Shown here in pieces: positions 59,663-64,000 of a DNA stretch of 64,000 nucleotides. The number at the start of each line of letters is the position of its first letter. The first letter of the stretch is position 1. Under the pieces are notes generated by a model that searched no databases, was not told where the DNA came from, and worked only from the letters and a program-made list of their open reading frames with translations. Origin of the DNA: RI-153 sp041391225 (GTDB taxonomy: Bacteria > Chloroflexota > Anaerolineae > Caldilineales > Caldilineaceae); contig JAWKOL010000001.1 of the NCBI GenBank assembly GCA_041391225.1, positions 248,001 through 312,000 of the forward strand, written 5' to 3'. The translations under genes and the position numbers were made by a program.

Positions 59663-61625
59663 TTACACAGCGGCGCGGATCGCATCCACCGTCGATGGAT
59701 CTTCCAGGCTGCTGATGTCGCCGAGATCGAGGCCGAGGTAGGCGGCGCGGATGAGGCGGCGCATGACTTTGGCGTTGCGCGTCTTGGGCAGGGACGTGCA
59801 GAATTTGATCTCACGTGGTTTGAGCGGACGCCCCAACTCGGTGGTGACCAGGCTCTCCAACTCCGCGCGCAAGGATTCGCCAGGCGCGGTCCCCGGCGCG
59901 AGGACGCAGAAGGCCACGACTTCGTTGTCTTTGATCGGGTGAGGCACGCCGATGGCCGCCGATTCCGTCACCGCGGGGTGGGCGTTGAGGATCGATTCCA
60001 CTTCGGCGGGGCCGAGCCGCTTGCCCGCCACCTTGATCGTGTCGTCGCTGCGCCCAAGGATGTACCACAGCCCGTCCTCGTCGATGGCGGCGAAGTCGCC
60101 GTGTACCCACACGTCCTCGAAGCGACGCCAATAGGTGTCGAGGTAGCGTTGTGGATCTTGCCAGAAGCCGCGGGTCATGCCGATCCACGGGGCGCGGATC
60201 ACCAGTTCGCCCACTTCGCCACGCACGGGCTTTCCCTCTTCGTCCACCACATCCACAGCCATCCCTGGAATCGGGCCGGCGAACGCGCCAGGCTTGAGCG
60301 GCTTGAAGAAGCTGCCGCTGATGATGCCGCCGCTGATCTCGGTGCCGCCACTGTAGTTGATAATGGGCTTTTGCCGACCCAGCACGTGGGTAAAGACCCA
60401 ATCCCACGAGTCGGGGTCCCAGGGGCTGCCGGTGGAGCCGACGGCGCGCAGGCTGGAGACATCGTGGCGTGTCACCTGTTCGGCGCCGTGGGGCATTAGC
60501 GCCCGGATCAGCACCGGCGACAGCCCCAGGTGGGTGACGTTGTGTTTGTCTACGATTTCCCAGGTGCGGTCGACGTTGGGGAAGTCGGGTGCGCCGTCGT
60601 AAAAGAGCATGGACGCGCCGTTGAGCAGCGCCCCGAAGACGAGCCACGGCCCCATCATCCAGCCCATGTCCGTCATCCAGTAGAGGACATCCCCTGGCTT
60701 GAGATCGAAGGCATGGCGTAGATCCTGGGCGGCCTTGATGGGGAAGCCGCAGTGTGTGTGGATAGCGCCCTTGGGCCGCCCCGTAGTGCCGCTGGTGTAG
60801 ATCAGCATGAGCACATCTTCGGCGTCGGTGTGTTCCGTTTCGGCTTCGATGGAAAAATCGGGGACGTAGTCGTGCCACCAGCGGTCGCGGTCTGCGTTCA
60901 TGGTCACGTCGTCGCCTTCGGCGCGGTTGACGACGATGACGTGTTCCACACTGGGGACGGCCTGCAAAGCTTCGTCGAGGTTCGGCTTCATGGCGATGGC
61001 GTTGCCGCGTCGGTAGTAGCCGTCGGCGGTGAAGACGGCCCGAGCAGCGGCGTCGGCTAGACGGGTGGAGATGGCGGCAGGACCGTAGCCGCTGAACAGG
61101 GGCAGGATCACGCCGCCGATCTTGATCACGGCCAGAAAGGCAATCGCCAGTTCGGGGATCATGGGCATGTAGAGGCCCACGGCGTCACCTTTGCTCAGGC
61201 CGAGGGCGCGCAGGGCGTTGGCGCAGCGGTTCACCTCGCGATGGAGTTGGGGCGCAGGTGAATTCTTCCACGTAGCCCTCTTCCGACTCCCAGCGCAGGG
61301 CGATCTGTTCGGCGGTGGGTGTGTGCTGCCATTTGTCCAGGCAATTGTGGATGATGTTCATCTGGCCGCCCACACACCAGCGGGGCAGTTGAATGCCGTC
61401 GCGTGTGTCGATGATCTGGGTGTATGGTCGGTAGAACTGAACGCCGAGATCGGCCATCACCGCGCCCCAGAACCAGGCCACGTCGTCCACCGAGCGCGCC
61501 AGCAGCGCTTCGTAGTTTTCGATCTTGTGGCGGCGCATGAAAGCCTGCAAGTTGCTGGCCTCGATCCACGCCGGATTCGGCTTCCATGCAATTGTCTGGC
61601 CGAAGGGGAATGTGGTGTCGGGCAT
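59663..61625 (-). CDS. AMP-dependent acyl-CoA synthetase (AcsA-like; one frameshift)
   Basis: About 653 residues. It activates a carboxylic acid to its acyl-CoA through an acyl-AMP. The ATG at 61625 has caaggaaag upstream. An N-terminal ACAS-type segment (NPAWIEASNLQAFMRRH, CVGGQMNIIHNCLDKW) is followed by the AMP-binding core: YTSGTTGRPKGAIHTH, NYSGGTEISGGI, GRSDDTIKVAGKRLGPAEVE and the catalytic lysine region SLPKTRNAKVMRRL. The frame changes near 61253, where an extra C in tgcgccccaactcc disrupts CA-QLHREVNRCA. The acid could be acetate, propionate or a branched or aromatic acid. Confidence 0.87.
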
Positions 61626-61659
61626 TGATCTTTCCTTGCTACGGTATGGATTGCGTAAT

Positions 61660-61727
61660 CGATGAATGAAGAATGATGATTGGGCAGATGGATTCGCCTC
61701 TACCCAATCATCATTCTTCATTCATCG
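61660..61727. repeat. 25-bp perfect inverted repeat
   Basis: Arms 61660-61684 and 61703-61727 (beginning cgatgaatgaagaatgatga) are exact complements around 18 bases. It lies between the synthetase gene and the YhhN gene, both on the minus strand. Confidence 0.8.
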
Positions 61728-61828
61728 CTCGGGTCTCATTATACCGGAGATCTGAGGAATGTGAAGGCGCTGTCCCGATCCCCATTCGATCTTTCAGGGC
61801 TGGAAGGTTGCCCAGATTGAGGCGACGA

Positions 61829-62460
61829 TCAACGCTCGCGGAGGCCGTAGGTCAGCCAGATCAGGGAGCTTATGGCGGGGAGTCTGTGCTTGTTGTAGAG
61901 ATCGATGGCGATGAATGTGTCGCTGATGAGGAAAAGCACGCCACCCAGGGCCAAACCGGTAAAGATCGGACGCTGCAATGCCAGGCCGGTGGTGACGCCT
62001 GCAGTCGACGAAAGCAGGAGCGCATAGCCGAAAGCGGCGCGGCGCAGAATGGCGGGCGCGCCTGTGCGCACAACGACCAGGTAGGCAATCACTGTCCCCA
62101 GGATCACCCAGAGCAGCCACGCAAGCCACCCCACCGGCGCATAGGTGACCACCGCAGTGATGTAGAAAACGTGACAGAGGCCGAAGGCAATCATCCCGGC
62201 CAGTTCACGGGCCGGCGCGGGCAGGGCTTGGCCATGTAGAGATCGCCGATCAGCCCCATTGTCATGCCGGCGGCGATGAAGCCGGCATAGCGCACGGAGA
62301 CGTCGCTTTCGGCCAGCGCATAGCCGTACCAGGCCAGCAAAACCAGCACCGCGGACGACGCCAGCAGGGCCAGTCCGCGCCGCAGCCAAATTTCGTGGAT
62401 GACCACAAGAATGGCCCAAACGCCGACGAGCAACCAGGCAATTAAGTCGAGAGGAGGCAT
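61829..62460 (-). CDS. YhhN family (lysoplasmalogenase-like) membrane protein (one frameshift)
   Basis: About 210 residues with seven to eight short membrane segments. The N-terminal half (MPPLDLIAWLLVGVWAILVV, GFIAAGMTMGLIGDLYMAK) and the C-terminal half (MIAFGLCHVFYITAVVTYAP, GGVLFLISDTFIAIDLYNK) meet at a frame change near 62220. GD-x-x-M and H-x-x-Y, with FxxSDxxxA later, are YhhN/TMEM86 signatures. Eukaryotic TMEM86B hydrolyses lysoplasmalogen; the bacterial role is less clear. Confidence 0.8.
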
Positions 62461-62465
62461 TGTGT

Positions 62466-63101
62466 GTCTACTCCGTGCGATAGCCGAGGAGTTGCGGTTC
62501 CGCCCACACCGCCCAATTCCAGCGGGCGTCGCCCAGGCCGTCGGTCATCCATTGGACCACAATGTCCTGGCCGGCCACGCTGGGCAGCTCTACGGCGTGG
62601 CGCTCCGATGGGTGCTCTGCTTGGTGGTGCTCCACAGCCGCACACCGTTAACGAAGATACGAAAAGCGCAGATGTTGTCACCTTCCATGAGCGCGCCGTC
62701 GCGGATGCCCACAGCAAATTGCAGGCGCAGACGGTCCACGTCGGCGGGGACATGCAATTGGTACTCAACCACGGCGCTGCCGCTGACGGGAGGATGCTGC
62801 CACAGGGCGTTCTGCTGCACCATGCCACACGTGGCCGGGCCGACTTTACTTCCATCAGCGCGGGTTGACGGGTGGCCGCCTGGCGCCCTGCCCGAAATGT
62901 TCGAGGAAGTCGTACTGCCAGATGAGGCGCTGACCGTCGATATCCTCTTCTTCATCTTCCAAATAGGCTGTGCCAGAGTTCCTCTTGCCACTTGAGGTAG
63001 CTGATGTATTGCCCAAGCTGGATCAGCGACTGTTCGCTCAGATCACCGATGCGGCGGATCACAGCGTCGAGCGCTTCCTGGCGGGGATCGAAATCGGACA
63101 T
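62466..63101 (-). CDS. Uncharacterised protein spread over three frames
   Basis: Four consecutive same-strand pieces appear to be one protein of about 210 residues. They are MSDFDPRQEALDAVIRRIG with LIQLGQYISYLKWQEELWHS; then AYLEDEEEDIDGQRLIWQYD and FLEHFGQGARRPPVNP; then DGSKVGPATCGMVQQNALWQ, YQLHVPADVDRLRLQFAVG and AFRIFVNGVRLWS; finally LPSVAGQDIVVQWMTDGLGD and WAEPQLLGYRTE. The C-terminal part looks like a lectin/NPCBM-type jelly roll. No signal peptide. Indels are near 62960, 62870 and 62630. I do not recognise the family. Confidence 0.55.
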
Positions 63102-63127
63102 GAGGCGATCCTGTGTTGAATCAGATT

Positions 63128-63179
63128 GGTGACTGGTGATTCGTGATTGGGCTTGCCCAATCACGAATCACCAGTCACC
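63128..63179. repeat. Near-perfect palindrome of TGATTGG-type heptamers
   Basis: Arms 63128-63152 and 63155-63179 are exact 25-base complements (starting ggtgactggtgattcgtgat) separated by two bases. It sits 26 bases before the start of the previous gene's coding strand, between two minus-strand genes. The most compact of the heptamer hairpins in the window. Confidence 0.88.
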
Positions 63180-63194
63180 GCTCACTTTCTCGAA

Positions 63195-63227
63195 CAAAAA
63201 GGCCGACTTTGAAAACAAAGCCGGCCT
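63195..63227 (-). terminator. Intrinsic terminator of the HNH gene
   Basis: On the minus strand aggccggctttg (63227-63216), a TTTT loop and caaagtcggcct are followed by TTTTTG. A G-T mismatch is the only flaw. Confidence 0.85.
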
Positions 63228-63259
63228 GATGGGTCGGTGATGGTTGTCTAGAGCGCGCT

Positions 63260-63801
63260 TCATGCTGTCCGTGGCGAAGAATGGGCGCTGCCCTGCATGA
63301 GGCCGTTCATCATGGCTTCCCAGCGTGAGGCGGCGGTGGGGTTGCTGAGCAAGACCAGCGCCACGTAGCTCGGCTCGAACGGCTTGCGTTGGAGCAGCAT
63401 GCCCGCCTCTTCGGGCAGCATGTTGCCCTTCTTGTGGTTGCACGCCTGGCAGGCCGTCACCAGATTGCCCCATTCATGGCGGCCGCCGCGCTGCGTGGCA
63501 GCACGTGATCGACGGTCAACTCGTGGCGGCCGGGCATATCGTGACAGTACTGGCAAGTGTATGCGTCGCGCAACATCACTGCTGCGCGTGTCGGCGGCAC
63601 CGAACGGTGCGGCAGGCGCACATAACGCGTCAGGCGGATGACGAGTGGTTCGGGCAACGAACGAGACGTGCTACAGAGTACGCGCTCGGTCGTCTCCACC
63701 AGTTCCGCTTTTTCGCGCAAAAGCAGCACAACAGCCCGCCGCACCGAGACAAGGCTCAGCGGTTCGAATGTGGCATTCAAAACAAGCACCGATCTCGACA
63801 T
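63260..63801 (-). CDS. HNH endonuclease (one frameshift)
   Basis: About 180 residues from ATG 63801, with gagggtgtctgc upstream. The N-terminal half is the conserved lead-in of a widespread stand-alone HNH family: SVLVLNATFEPLSLVSVRRA, then RLTRYVRLPHR and RDAYTCQYCHDMPGRHELT. The motif VDHVLPRS supplies the first His. The frame changes near 63490. The rest, EWGNLVTACQACNHKKGN with the Asn, His and second zinc C-x-x-C, is in the next frame. The family's biological role is unknown; it is not tied to a mobile element here. Confidence 0.83.
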
Positions 63802-63852
63802 GCAGACACCCTCTGTGTCCCGCACCGTCCTCGATCTGGGCGAAGGACACCA

Positions 63853-63999
63853 CTACGAAACGGCAACAGCGCCGGTACGAATCACGACCTCCATCAAGAA
63901 GAAACAGACGATAGCCATCAAAATTGTTTTCACGTTTTCGTCTTCGATGCGGCTGAAGTAGCCATACGCAGCCGGCAAGGTGACGATAGCGACACAGGC
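63853..63999 (-). CDS. Membrane protein, C-terminal fragment
   Basis: The frame enters from the right edge and ends at a TAG (63855-63853): 48 residues, including ACVAIVTLPAAYGYFSRIED and ILMAIVCFFLMEVVIRTGA. The second is a clear transmembrane helix, with the hydrophobic first segment probably a preceding one. Too little is present for a family call. Confidence 0.5.
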   Translation of the reverse strand, partial: ACVAIVTLPAAYGYFSRIEDENVKTILMAIVCFFLMEVVIRTGAVAVS

Positions 64000-64000
64000 A

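Overview
The window looks like a GC-rich chromosome segment of a Chloroflexota bacterium, probably from the Anaerolineae/Caldilineae side. This is inferred from gene content. Pointers are secreted proteins with Thr/Pro stalks and hydrophobic (Y/F)LP-type tails, a DUF5671 membrane protein, a receiver-DUF309 fusion, a luciferase-like F420-type oxidoreductase, RNase J, and intergenic hairpins built from heptamer phrases. There is no rRNA, recognisable tRNA, CRISPR array, integrase or transposase.

Layout. 1-6.5 kb: end of a GH2 beta-mannosidase, a GNAT acetyltransferase, a DUF5671 protein, two small envelope proteins and an M20 amidohydrolase. 6.7-16.8 kb: DegT aminotransferase, a heterodimeric ABC exporter, a lactonase-family protein, RNase J, an isoprenylcysteine-methyltransferase-like membrane protein and a luciferase-like oxidoreductase. 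16.8-22.5 kb: a minus-strand operon of three acetyltransferases, an APH-type kinase, an alpha/beta hydrolase and a toast-rack-like protein. 22.7-27.6 kb: azlCD, then an iron-sulfur block (SufR-like regulator, MoaA, IscA/HesB, DUF2203, Nfu, rhodanese). 27.8-33.7 kb: a plus-strand run of four radical SAM enzymes, most with an N-terminal cobalamin-binding-like domain, closed by a 68-residue protein; a fifth related enzyme lies at 37-38.3 kb. 33.7-41.2 kb: small unknowns, a DUF309 fusion, xseB, DUF212, a surface metallophosphoesterase, GNAT and HAD genes. 41.5-53.5 kb: one giant (about 4,000 residues) parallel beta-helix surface protein. 53.5-64 kb: a 44-bp tandem array, GNAT, a second heterodimeric ABC exporter, a GrdB-like gene with an in-frame TGA that reads well as selenocysteine, an acyl-CoA synthetase, a YhhN protein, an unknown gene and an HNH endonuclease.

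Data quality. Many genes, including housekeeping ones such as moaA, are interrupted by small frameshifts with conserved protein on both sides. I read these mostly as assembly indel errors rather than pseudogenes, and give gene spans across the shifts. The GrdB-like TGA is different: the frame is unchanged across it, it sits in a U-x-x-C motif, and a hairpin follows it at SECIS-like distance.

The strongest leads are the candidate selenoprotein, the cobalamin/radical SAM operon with its small partner, the giant modular beta-helix protein, and several families of dispersed palindromic repeats.
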